NCBI GenBank assembly: GCA_002315505.1
Contig: DCGX01000071.1
Span: forward strand, 1-7,028
Origin: Ruminococcaceae bacterium UBA1767
GTDB taxonomy: Bacteria; Bacillota; Clostridia; Oscillospirales; Acutalibacteraceae
Direction: 5' to 3'
Length of the DNA stretch: 7,028 bases
Below are positions 1 to 6,430 of this stretch, piece by piece. Numbering within the stretch: position 1 is the first letter of the stretch; every line of letters begins with the position of its first letter. A program made the translations under genes and the position numbers. Under the pieces are notes generated by a model that was not told the DNA's origin, did not search any database, and was given only the letters and a program-made list of their open reading frames with translations.

Positions 1-68
1 ACATCGGAGCGGGAAACGCCATAGCACTCACTGTGACCGATAAATACTGCTGTTTTTTGCTTTGGCAT
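1..68 (-). CDS. Probable SLOG-family protein, N-terminal fragment (cut by window edge)
   Basis: Reading leftward from the ATG at 68, the first 22 codons give MPKQKTAVFIGHSECYGVSR followed by Ser-Asp, open to the window edge. A short polar start, a hydrophobic beta strand and then a G-H pair (residues 11-12) followed by Cys15 resembles the opening strand of SLOG (Rossmann-like, nucleotide-ligand binding) proteins that are frequent in Clostridia, often in mobile elements. This is recognition from 22 residues, so it is tentative. A strong GGAGGAGG lies at 85-92 but is 16 bases from the ATG, longer than usual; an in-frame TAG just upstream (minus-strand TAG TTT GAT ATG) rules out an earlier start. 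The gene is divergent from the XRE regulator and probably shares its control region. Confidence 0.5.
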   Translation of the reverse strand, partial: MPKQKTAVFIGHSECYGVSRSD

Positions 69-110
69 ATCAAACTATGGCACACCTCCTCCATAGGTAT
101 AGTTTTTTTC

Positions 111-139
111 ATTATAACATAAAATAGATAGAAAGTCCA
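111..139 (-). promoter_or_regulatory. Sigma-A type promoter for the leftward SLOG-like gene
   Basis: On the minus strand TGGACT (139-134, one mismatch to TTGACA being the second base, another the last) is followed after exactly 17 bases by TATAAT (116-111). A TG one base upstream of the -10 box gives an extended -10. It lies about 43 bases before the ATG at 68, and the GGAGGAGG at 85-92 falls in the leader. Confidence 0.6.
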
Positions 140-145
140 CTATAT

Positions 146-161
146 GATATTAAATAATATC
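146..161. promoter_or_regulatory. Perfect palindrome GATATTA-AA-TAATATC, candidate XRE operator
   Basis: Two 7-base arms separated by two A residues lie between the leftward -35 box (134-139) and the rightward -10 box (183-188). Dyads of this size in a divergent promoter region next to an XRE gene are typical operators for HTH dimers, so binding by the neighbouring repressor to control both directions is a reasonable inference. The region is A+T-rich, which raises the chance of fortuitous dyads. Confidence 0.4.
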
Positions 162-196
162 CAAAAGTTATCTAATAATATTTATAATATTATGAT
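160..196 (+). promoter_or_regulatory. Likely promoter region of the XRE gene
   Basis: A consensus TATAAT is at 183-188, but the matching -35 position (160-165, TCCAAA) is poor. A second option is TTATCT (168-173), 17 bases, TATGAT (191-196). Either would give a short leader before the AAGGAGG at 211-217. A weak -35 suits a promoter that is regulated. Confidence 0.35.
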
Positions 197-226
197 GAGA
201 ATTTATAGGCAAGGAGGTATAGGCTA

Positions 227-523
227 ATGTTTGGCGAAAAATTGAAGAATTTGCGTACTGCTCAAAAAATGAGCCAAAAAGAATTGGCAGAGCGAATCGG
301 AATAGCAAAATCCGTTATATCATTCTACGAAAGTGGAGAACGATTCCCGTCCTATGATGTTCTGATTAAAATATCCCGCATTTTTAATGTCACTACTGAT
401 TTTCTATTGGATGTTGAGAGAGGGCGAATGATTGACATATCCGGTTTGTCGGATGAAGATGCGGCGGTTGTTGCTTCGGTAATAGAAGCACTAAAAAGAA
501 ACAGCACAATAAAAAACAGTTAG
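227..523 (+). CDS. XRE-family HTH transcriptional regulator
   Basis: This 98-residue protein has the classic Cro/C1-type helix-turn-helix at about residues 5-60: LKNLRTAQKMSQKELAERIG, followed by the recognition segment IAKSVISFYESGERFPS and the trailing helix ending TTDFLL. The C-terminal part (about 68-92, IDISGLSDEDAAVVASVIEA) is a short acidic helical region common in clostridial XRE repressors and probably helps dimerise. The start is secure: AAGGAGG at 211-217 lies 9 bases before the ATG. It is divergent from the SLOG-like gene and is followed at once by an intrinsic terminator (525-562), so it appears to be transcribed largely as a single gene. By context it is probably an autoregulator and local repressor; the ligand or inducer is unknown. 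Confidence 0.9.
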   Translation: MFGEKLKNLRTAQKMSQKELAERIGIAKSVISFYESGERFPSYDVLIKISRIFNVTTDFLLDVERGRMIDISGLSDEDAAVVASVIEALKRNSTIKNS

Positions 524-907
524 GTGGACTCTTGCAGGAAAAACGGCGGGAGTCCATTTTTTGTTGACAGAAAGGATTATAAAAATGCTTATTATTCACA
601 ATTACCATATCACCCAAAAAAATATTACATAGCCGTAAATCACGATACCCCCATTTGCCCTGATTGCGGAGAGGCATTGACAGTTCGAGACAGTAAAAAA
701 AGAACCGTCATTGATTCAGACGGTAACAAAGAGATATACAGCCTTCGGCGGCTTTTTTGCTCTAAATGTAGCAAGCTGCATTTGGAAATACCGGATTGCA
801 TAGAACCGAACAAGCACTATAAAAGAGTAATAATTGAAAAGGTTCGGAGCGGGAATATAGAGGATTGCCCAGCCGATGACAGAACCATATCCCGTTGGAA
901 AAAATAA
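524..907 (+). CDS. DUF6431-like zinc-ribbon protein; start region doubtful, possible frameshift
   Basis: The open frame encodes 127 residues. Two CxxC pairs (Cys45/Cys48 and Cys79/Cys82) form a likely zinc ribbon around VRDSKKR and YSLRRLFCSKC, followed by LEIPD, a KHY and CPADDRTISRWKK. This arrangement resembles the DUF6431 family of short Clostridia proteins found around mobile elements; their function is not known. GTG 524 has no ribosome binding site and lies on the upstream terminator. A much better start, AAAGG (571-575) 9 bases before ATG 585, is in another frame, reads MLIIHNYHITQK and stops at 630-632. A one-base shift at the seven A residues (616-622) would join it to the zinc-ribbon frame. 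The protein also ends abruptly at WKK within a run of six A, so it may be truncated at the C-terminus. It could be a decayed gene. Confidence 0.55.
   Translation: MDSCRKNGGSPFFVDRKDYKNAYYSQLPYHPKKYYIAVNHDTPICPDCGEALTVRDSKKRTVIDSDGNKEIYSLRRLFCSKCSKLHLEIPDCIEPNKHYKRVIIEKVRSGNIEDCPADDRTISRWKK
525..562 (+). terminator. Intrinsic terminator after the XRE gene
   Basis: TGGACTCTTGC (525-535) pairs with GCGGGAGTCCA (546-556) over 11 base pairs, two of them G-U, around a 10-base loop, followed by six T residues (557-562). It begins two bases after the XRE stop codon. It overlaps the first codons of the open frame that starts at GTG 524, which argues that GTG 524 is not the true start of the next gene. 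Confidence 0.75.
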
Positions 908-924
908 CACACCCGTTTTGTCTA

Positions 925-951
925 TGGCTTTTCTTTACTTTTCATTATAAT
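925..951 (+). promoter_or_regulatory. Possible promoter for the exported-protein pair
   Basis: A perfect TATAAT at 946-951 lies 33 bases before the ATG at 984. The -35 position 17 bases upstream (TGGCTT, 925-930) is a poor match. The gap of about 75 bases after the preceding gene favours a separate transcription unit. Confidence 0.35.
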
Positions 952-983
952 ATTGTCGGAATAAGTAAAGGGAGGCGGTGATT

Positions 984-1466
984 ATGTGTTTGACTCATCG
1001 TAATAAGCGAAAAACGGCGGTAATAATTGCAATTTTCCTTGTTTTATTCGTTTTATTGCTTTTGTTATTGCTTAATTCGTACCAAAATACAGAGAATACA
1101 CCTTCAGAGGAAACAACACCGACACAAAAAACGCTTGATTTTGAGCCATACAACGAAAAAAGGATAAATATACCGGGTTTTTCTGGTATTCATCTTATGC
1201 CGGGACAATTAAATCAAACAGTCGGTTTTTATAATCCACAAGATAATAATTGCTATTTTGTTATATCGTTGTATCTCTCCGATGATACTTGTATCTATCA
1301 GTCCGATTACATAAAACCGGGAGAACAATTAACGGATATAACACTATTTCAATCATTACAAAAGGGAATATATAAAAATTGTCGGTTATGTTATCGGTGC
1401 TTTTCTCTATCAGATAAAACCGAATTGAACGGCAGCACACAAAATATAACAATCTCAACTAAATAA
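984..1466 (+). CDS. Membrane-anchored extracytoplasmic protein, unknown function
   Basis: ATG 984 is chosen over the in-frame GTG 978 because GGAGG (971-975) is 8 bases from it; this gives 160 residues. A short positively charged N-terminus (HRNKRK) precedes a single hydrophobic segment at about residues 11-31, very rich in Leu/Val/Phe, then a Thr/Glu-rich linker (about 32-50) and an exported domain of about 110 residues. The charge pattern predicts the C-terminal part outside the cell. The outer domain contains INIPGFSGIHLMPGQ, a YNPQDNNCYFVISLYL strand and LNGSTQNITI at the end, suggesting a beta-rich fold. It has no catalytic motif I recognise. It ends 14 bases before the next start and is likely cotranscribed with that secreted protein; similar anchored/secreted pairs occur in Clostridia accessory DNA, but I cannot assign a role. 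Confidence 0.7.
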   Translation: MCLTHRNKRKTAVIIAIFLVLFVLLLLLLLNSYQNTENTPSEETTPTQKTLDFEPYNEKRINIPGFSGIHLMPGQLNQTVGFYNPQDNNCYFVISLYLSDDTCIYQSDYIKPGEQLTDITLFQSLQKGIYKNCRLCYRCFSLSDKTELNGSTQNITISTK

Positions 1467-1480
1467 CGGAGGAAAACGCA

Positions 1481-1984
1481 ATGAAAAAGTTAATTGCAAT
1501 CATTCTTACATTGGCTATGGTTTCGGCTATGTCTGTAACCGCTTTTGCCGCATCTGACCCACAAACAAATAACACACAAGATATGACCGTTACCGCAACA
1601 AGTTATTCAACCTTTGTATATTCTATTCCCGAAACATTAGAGGTTACATCTGCAAAAACATCTTTTACCGTTGGTATTACCAATTATGACCTTGCAGACG
1701 GATATTCAATTCAATTTACCACATATCAAGGAAATACGGATAAATTATTTACTATGACAAATAATGCCGATAATACCAAAACGGCAAATTTACAATTATT
1801 TGATGATTCAGCTGCATTTGTGGATGGGGATATTTTAGCCACCTTCAGCAAGTCCGATTTAGACGGAGGCACAAATACAAAAACACTTTATGCCGGATTT
1901 GCAGACAATCAAAATATCCCGGCTGGTACATATACCGGTGTCGTTTCGTTTAGAATTGATATAGTAATGGATAATGCCGGTTGA
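1481..1984 (+). CDS. Secreted beta-rich protein with signal peptide, unknown function
   Basis: The 167-residue product starts with a textbook signal peptide: MKK, hydrophobic core IAIILTLAMVSAM, and an AFA-A cleavage region around residues 21-24. The mature part (about 143 residues) is rich in Thr, Asn and Asp, lacks cysteine, and alternates short beta-like strands; the end, IPAGTYTGVVSFRID, resembles the closing strands of surface and pilus-like beta sandwiches of Gram-positive bacteria. There is no LPxTG motif, no C-terminal membrane segment and no WxL motif, so covalent wall attachment is not supported. GGAGG at 1468-1472 is 8 bases before the ATG. It is followed by the terminator at 2009-2046, so it is the last gene of the two-gene unit. 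Adhesion or a surface layer role is possible but unproven. Confidence 0.7.
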   Translation: MKKLIAIILTLAMVSAMSVTAFAASDPQTNNTQDMTVTATSYSTFVYSIPETLEVTSAKTSFTVGITNYDLADGYSIQFTTYQGNTDKLFTMTNNADNTKTANLQLFDDSAAFVDGDILATFSKSDLDGGTNTKTLYAGFADNQNIPAGTYTGVVSFRIDIVMDNAG

Positions 1985-2008
1985 TTAAACAAATAATGCA
2001 AAAATAAA

Positions 2009-2046
2009 AGGTGTTCCGCCGTAATTGGTTGAACACCTATTTTTTT
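2009..2046. terminator. Bidirectional intrinsic terminator between cargo and tniQ
   Basis: AGGTGTTC (2009-2016) pairs perfectly with GAACACCT (2031-2038) around a 14-base loop. T residues follow on the plus strand (2040-2046), and the A-rich stretch at 2001-2009 supplies a T-rich tract on the minus strand. It serves the secreted-protein gene from the left and tniQ from the right; its right T-tract overlaps the tniQ stop codon. Confidence 0.8.
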
Positions 2047-3388
2047 ATGCTATAATTTCAATAATATCATTTACGGTTTTTGAATCCGCAAATTTTGATA
2101 ACAGCGGAATAATCAAATCTAACCGTTCTTTTTTCACTCCGGAAAGATGCCGAATATCCGACCAGTAAAATGTTGTTCCGTTCTTTTCTGCCTTTAATAT
2201 ATTATATGCCCACACAATACGCCTCGCCCAATTTTCGGGGTATGTCTCGGTATAGCGGTCAAATATGGCTTTACACTTCGGAAGATTTTCAAGCCTGTGT
2301 TTCGGCAAATCCAATTCACGGTATATCAGTTTCTCCGAAACCCGCTCCGGTCTGCCTGTCTCACTTGCCGTTCCGTCATAGATTTCACGGGCTACCCGCT
2401 CCAATATCGGGGCTGTATCTTCATCAAATACTGTCCAATCGACAGGCTCTTTGTCTCTCATATAGTGTATATCTTTCTCTTGCCGTATCTGTTTTGCTGT
2501 CAGAGAGGGATTAACAAACTGATTATCGGGAATATTCAAATAAAATCCGATTTGACAAACAACAGAAAAATCAAATCGTTCTCCCAAAAATAACCGCTGA
2601 ATCTGACTCATACTTGCCGTATCGGGTATATTTAAGTGCTTAAAATATGTTTGTATATCCTCTGTGAGCTGCTTTGTATATTTGGTTCTACCGGATTTTT
2701 TCATATACGGGGTCTTGCTCATCGCATAATACATCACCGCACCAATAGGAATATCCTTTTCAAAATCCATCGGAGCATTAAAAACATTAGCTAAATATTC
2801 AGAATAGTTAAATTCAATAGGATTTGAAGCCATATTTACGCTGATATTATCGGTGTATTGTTGAGCGGGAAGAAACACAAAAAGCTGTTCACTTTTGGCA
2901 GAGACGGCGGAACGATGTAAATAACAACCGTGCTTATGGCAGATTTGCATATTTCGGATTTGATGAATCCTATGCCAATAAGCCTCCCCGTATTTCTGCC
3001 TATCTTCTTTTACGCAAAGAGGACAATATTTCAAAGCATTATCGGTTTCATTTTTTGGAAGAATAGAAAATAAATGATGTGCATCACAAAAATCATATGC
3101 CATATGGTACAATGCTTGTTTTCTCTGTTCTAACGGAATGAAGCGGGCATATTGCGGAAACATTGTATGATGCAAAACTAAATCTTCAAGGGAATACATT
3201 TTTTGAATCAAAGATAACATATCTGCTTGTAAATGCCCGATAAATTCAATACTTGGATTGTTGCACCGCTTAAAAAGAATATCACTTAAAGCCGCTTTAT
3301 GCGTGATACAGCCCGAATGAACATAATAGCGGCAAAACCAACTGAAAATCAATTCATCCGGGTATATCTCCGGCATATAGGAAATCAT
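2045..3388 (-). CDS. tniQ: TniQ/TnsD-like target-selection protein
   Basis: This 447-residue protein belongs to the TniQ/TnsD family, which binds the target DNA and recruits TnsC. The N-terminus (PEIYPDELIFSWFCRY, about residues 5-21) is the usual TniQ opening. The zinc site is clear: CPLC (122-125), then YWHRIHQ (137-143) and CHKH (150-153). A helix-turn-helix-like stretch follows (about 255-290, SQIQRLFLGERFDFS). The C-terminal about 150 residues, ending in WSDIRHLSGVKKERL and a final helix, resemble the DNA-binding part of TnsD. At 447 residues it is near E. coli TnsD (508) and longer than minimal TniQ proteins of CRISPR-associated elements, so direct recognition of a fixed site is likely; that site is unknown. 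The start overlaps the tnsC stop by 4 bases (ATGA), with GAGGAGG (3396-3402) 7 bases upstream. It is the last gene of the operon. Confidence 0.88.
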   Translation of the reverse strand: MISYMPEIYPDELIFSWFCRYYVHSGCITHKAALSDILFKRCNNPSIEFIGHLQADMLSLIQKMYSLEDLVLHHTMFPQYARFIPLEQRKQALYHMAYDFCDAHHLFSILPKNETDNALKYCPLCVKEDRQKYGEAYWHRIHQIRNMQICHKHGCYLHRSAVSAKSEQLFVFLPAQQYTDNISVNMASNPIEFNYSEYLANVFNAPMDFEKDIPIGAVMYYAMSKTPYMKKSGRTKYTKQLTEDIQTYFKHLNIPDTASMSQIQRLFLGERFDFSVVCQIGFYLNIPDNQFVNPSLTAKQIRQEKDIHYMRDKEPVDWTVFDEDTAPILERVAREIYDGTASETGRPERVSEKLIYRELDLPKHRLENLPKCKAIFDRYTETYPENWARRIVWAYNILKAEKNGTTFYWSDIRHLSGVKKERLDLIIPLLSKFADSKTVNDIIEIIA

Positions 3389-4620
3389 ACCCGTACCTCC
3401 TCTACGGCAAAATGTTCTTTCAACAATTCAACAATATCACCATTTTCAGCTTTTACCTTTGAAACCAAATCGGCAATGGTATTTTTCTGTGTTGGTTCAT
3501 TATTGATTGAATCCGGGAGCGAGGTTTTCCTGCTTTTTCGTGTTGTTGTTTGCTTTGCTTGTTGAATACAAGGCGATATAAAGCTGTGTAACATCGACAG
3601 CCGCTTTTTGTATGCTTCGTTTAGGGTATCAATATTTAATGTTTCTATGCCGCTTAAAATGGCTATCTCTTGGGCATCGTGTATGAGAGATACAACAACG
3701 GAAACAATACCGCCGCTATGCTCATATAACCAGCGAATCAGTGAATCGGAAATATCCGTTTTATTTCTGACATATTGATAAGAAAAAACCGTGCAGCAAA
3801 AATCATAAAAGTATTGATTGTATTCCAATGATTGATATTGCAGTCCCAAAGACCGCCGTGCAAGCTGCATAGCCTGTTCAAAAAATACCGTGCTTTCAGG
3901 TGTGCCCACCATACAAATAGAAATACCGCTGTTATTGATTAGCTGTGTGAGCATTGAAACGAGGCTGTTACCGTGTTTATTGCCGACAACATTTTGAATT
4001 TCATCCACCACAAGTAAGCCGATATGATTGATTGCTACTTGACTGACACTGCCGATAAGCATATCGGTTGTAACTCTGATTTTTAATGCTTTGGGATAAT
4101 AATCACTGCCGATTGCTTCATCAACTTTTCGCATAATTTCCAACAATAAGCCTTTTACAGAGGAATCAAACGGACATTGTACCACTACGCAAGGGATGAT
4201 TTTTGTGTATGGCTTTTCTGTTTCAATAATACCGTTTTCAGATAATAAATCAATGGTTCTGTTAATTGCGGAGCTTTTACCTATACCGGATGTTCCAATA
4301 ATTGTAAAGCTGTCAGAACCGCCCAAAATGCCGTTATAACTTTGTTGCCGTATGGCTTTATGGTTTTCATTGTATTGCTGTACTGCCTCTTTGGTAAATT
4401 TCTTTTGCAGGGAGCGGAGCAAGGCAAGATACAGCTTGCTGTATATTTCTGTTGACATCGGAGAGGGCAGATATATTTTGAATAAATCCGATAATGTTAT
4501 AAGACGGGCGGCATCGCTCTGAAAGCGGATTGTATTATCATATTCCGGTAAAACGGTTAAAGCCGATAATAAACTGTCCCCGGTTTTCATTTTGGGCAAA
4601 TACGAAATCAAATCAATCAT
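3385..4620 (-). CDS. tnsC: TnsC-like AAA+ ATPase, transposition regulator
   Basis: From the ATG at 4620 the product is 411 residues. Walker A is GTSGIGKS (109-116), Walker B is LLVVDE (202-207), and a sensor-1-like segment ICMVGTPES lies at about 235-243, followed by an arginine pair (255-256) in the usual arginine-finger region. This is the TnsC/TniB AAA+ ATPase that forms ATP-dependent filaments on target DNA and links the TniQ-bound site to the TnsA/TnsB transposase. The C-terminal tail (about 355-411) is charged and probably disordered before a final helix; in Tn7 the TnsC tail contacts TnsA. The ATG overlaps the end of tnsB by 8 bases, and GGAAGG/GGCGG lie just upstream; an in-frame GTG at 4629 is a less likely start. 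Confidence 0.92.
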   Translation of the reverse strand: MIDLISYLPKMKTGDSLLSALTVLPEYDNTIRFQSDAARLITLSDLFKIYLPSPMSTEIYSKLYLALLRSLQKKFTKEAVQQYNENHKAIRQQSYNGILGGSDSFTIIGTSGIGKSSAINRTIDLLSENGIIETEKPYTKIIPCVVVQCPFDSSVKGLLLEIMRKVDEAIGSDYYPKALKIRVTTDMLIGSVSQVAINHIGLLVVDEIQNVVGNKHGNSLVSMLTQLINNSGISICMVGTPESTVFFEQAMQLARRSLGLQYQSLEYNQYFYDFCCTVFSYQYVRNKTDISDSLIRWLYEHSGGIVSVVVSLIHDAQEIAILSGIETLNIDTLNEAYKKRLSMLHSFISPCIQQAKQTTTRKSRKTSLPDSINNEPTQKNTIADLVSKVKAENGDIVELLKEHFAVEEVRV

Positions 4621-6430
4621 TGACCACACCGCCTTCCAGATAGTTTATATGTGTTTTTGTCTGCTCTCGTTTGCGGTTAATGCGAATGCTTTTTGTATCT
4701 GCCGTTCCTTTGGAAATTGCTGTATCGGCAACAGTAATGATATAATCTGCAAGTGATATTTTCGCTTGCAAATTATCCCTTTCAGAAGCCTTTACAGCGG
4801 CTTTCTGTTGTGTTTTCATTGTGTCAACATCTGATATACCCATATCAGAAAATCGGCTCTCAATCAGCGTAAACGGGCTATATTTGCCGTTTTCAATAAG
4901 CCAAACCATTGAAACATTATCGGGATTGTAAGAGACTGAAACACTACCTCCGGTCAAATATCTTTCGTTGTATTGTTCGCTTTTATAGCGTAATCCGTTT
5001 GCAATTAAGCCTTTACGGGTAAATTTCCCGGTTGTTCTCGGCAATAAAGAATAAACCAATGTATCATAATCAACAGCTATGAGATTTGCACCTGTTTGAT
5101 TTTTGCCGTAATTCCATATTTCGCTTGCATATGGTTTTACACCATCGGTAAGCATTTTTTCTGAGAATGGAAAATTATCAATAATACGCTGGCTGTTATA
5201 GAACACTATGCAGCGGAGAATGATTCTTTCAAAATCCGCCATCGTTAAGCAAGCATCTTTTCTGTAATCGTGTGCGCCTCGTTCTTGATAGTCCGGCTCT
5301 ATTACGCCTTTGCCTTTTAGATATGGCTTAAATAATCCTTGTATCACATCAAAAAACTTTTCTACCGCCCCTTTTAATTCCGGTCTGTACGGTGGGAGAT
5401 TTACCACAGTAACGCCTAAATCGGTTATCTGTCCGAAGGTGTCAGAAACATATTCCTTTCCCATATCGGTTACAAGCGTACCGGGGAGCGTATTACAATT
5501 CCACTGTTCCGGAATCATTTCTATTCCGTATTTGCGGCATAATTCCATTTTGTCGGATATGACATTTATCATTAAGTTTCGGAGACTGTAAACGCCACCT
5601 TCCCACGAGAGGGAATAACCGCAACAAAGCCCACTGTACGCATCTACGCAAGCCGTCAATATCGGTCTGCCGACAATGCCGCCGGAATCATTAACGAGGT
5701 ATATATCGCAAATAGTAGCATCCAGCATTCCAACACCGACAGCGGGTGCAAATTCTTGAATGCCGTCTCCTAAAAGCGGTCTGTTATCCCGCTGATAACT
5801 TTTTATTCCATCCCGTGAAATAAAGTAATTCCGCATATCTTTGTGTTTTCGATAAAAATACCGGAATTGATAAAAGGACGGGTAATTATCCGTTAATTCA
5901 CCGTTTGCATTGCAGTATTTTTCCTTTAACATCAATGTATATGCCGTGTTCAACGTGTTTCTTTGTTGGTTATAGAAATACTTATTCAATGCCCATCGGA
6001 TATTTTTCTCATTCGCTGTTAGTTCTTTTTCGATAATGGTTGTTATCGGGGCAAGGGCAGAAACATTCTGATACACGAGATAGAGCCACAAATAATGATT
6101 GATTGTCTGTTTACTAATGCTTTTTTCTTCTGCAAGCCGTGATATTATCAAGCACCGTTGTTTTTTGTCGGTGATAAACGGCAAAACTCCGGCAATTAAA
6201 GTATATCGCTCATAAGCAATTTTCCGGCTTTGTATATCTATATCATTTATATCGGGGAGCGGGGTATTCAGTTCATCTGCACCACAAGAAAAATAGCCGG
6301 AAATAGAATCTATACTTTTCCACTTTGGAATAGTATGATTCTTGCAATCAATGATAAAGGCTTGACCGTCTTTTATTTCCAGAATACGAATAAGACTATC
6401 TCCGCATTTTCTCAAATCGTTATTCCGCAT
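4613..6430 (-). CDS. tnsB: TnsB-like DDE transposase
   Basis: From ATG 6430 the product has 605 residues. The retroviral-integrase-type core (about 225-375) shows the full triad: Asp237 in GMLDATICDIY, Asp322 in LVTDMGKEYV and Glu357 in ELKGAVEKFF. The Asp322-Glu357 interval of 35 residues equals that of E. coli TnsB (Asp361-Glu396). Upstream are an HTH-like segment (about 90-118, ending SKQTINHYLWLYL) and a second helical DNA-binding region (about 140-200); downstream are a Mu-transposase-like beta-barrel region (about 440-530) and a charged tail that in relatives contacts TnsC. TnsB binds the transposon ends and joins the 3' ends to the target. ATG 6430 is preferred over an upstream in-frame start (6487) because it overlaps the tnsA stop by only 11 bases, matching the coupled style of the operon. 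Confidence 0.93.
   Translation of the reverse strand: MRNNDLRKCGDSLIRILEIKDGQAFIIDCKNHTIPKWKSIDSISGYFSCGADELNTPLPDINDIDIQSRKIAYERYTLIAGVLPFITDKKQRCLIISRLAEEKSISKQTINHYLWLYLVYQNVSALAPITTIIEKELTANEKNIRWALNKYFYNQQRNTLNTAYTLMLKEKYCNANGELTDNYPSFYQFRYFYRKHKDMRNYFISRDGIKSYQRDNRPLLGDGIQEFAPAVGVGMLDATICDIYLVNDSGGIVGRPILTACVDAYSGLCCGYSLSWEGGVYSLRNLMINVISDKMELCRKYGIEMIPEQWNCNTLPGTLVTDMGKEYVSDTFGQITDLGVTVVNLPPYRPELKGAVEKFFDVIQGLFKPYLKGKGVIEPDYQERGAHDYRKDACLTMADFERIILRCIVFYNSQRIIDNFPFSEKMLTDGVKPYASEIWNYGKNQTGANLIAVDYDTLVYSLLPRTTGKFTRKGLIANGLRYKSEQYNERYLTGGSVSVSYNPDNVSMVWLIENGKYSPFTLIESRFSDMGISDVDTMKTQQKAAVKASERDNLQAKISLADYIITVADTAISKGTADTKSIRINRKREQTKTHINYLEGGVVND

Noticed and set aside
1..230. Left end of the transposon within the window
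   Set aside because: No TTTTGGGAA-type array or TGT-flanked inverted repeat is seen on the plus strand there; the region instead holds a divergent promoter and the start of another gene.
393..677. Minus-strand open frame across the XRE and zinc-ribbon genes
   Set aside because: It lies opposite a clear XRE gene and a terminator, and its Cys/Phe/Leu-rich sequence looks like an antisense artefact.
4..855. TCGGAGCGGGAA occurs at 4-15 and again at 844-855
   Set aside because: A 12-base exact match, but one copy is inside the SLOG-like gene and one inside the zinc-ribbon gene, with no matching flanks; likely chance.
2170..2593. Overlapping plus-strand open frames inside tniQ
   Set aside because: They run antisense to conserved tniQ sequence and show no recognisable domain or ribosome binding site.
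5310..5591. Open frame on the plus strand inside tnsB
   Set aside because: It is antisense to the conserved catalytic core of TnsB, with no family resemblance; a shadow of that gene.
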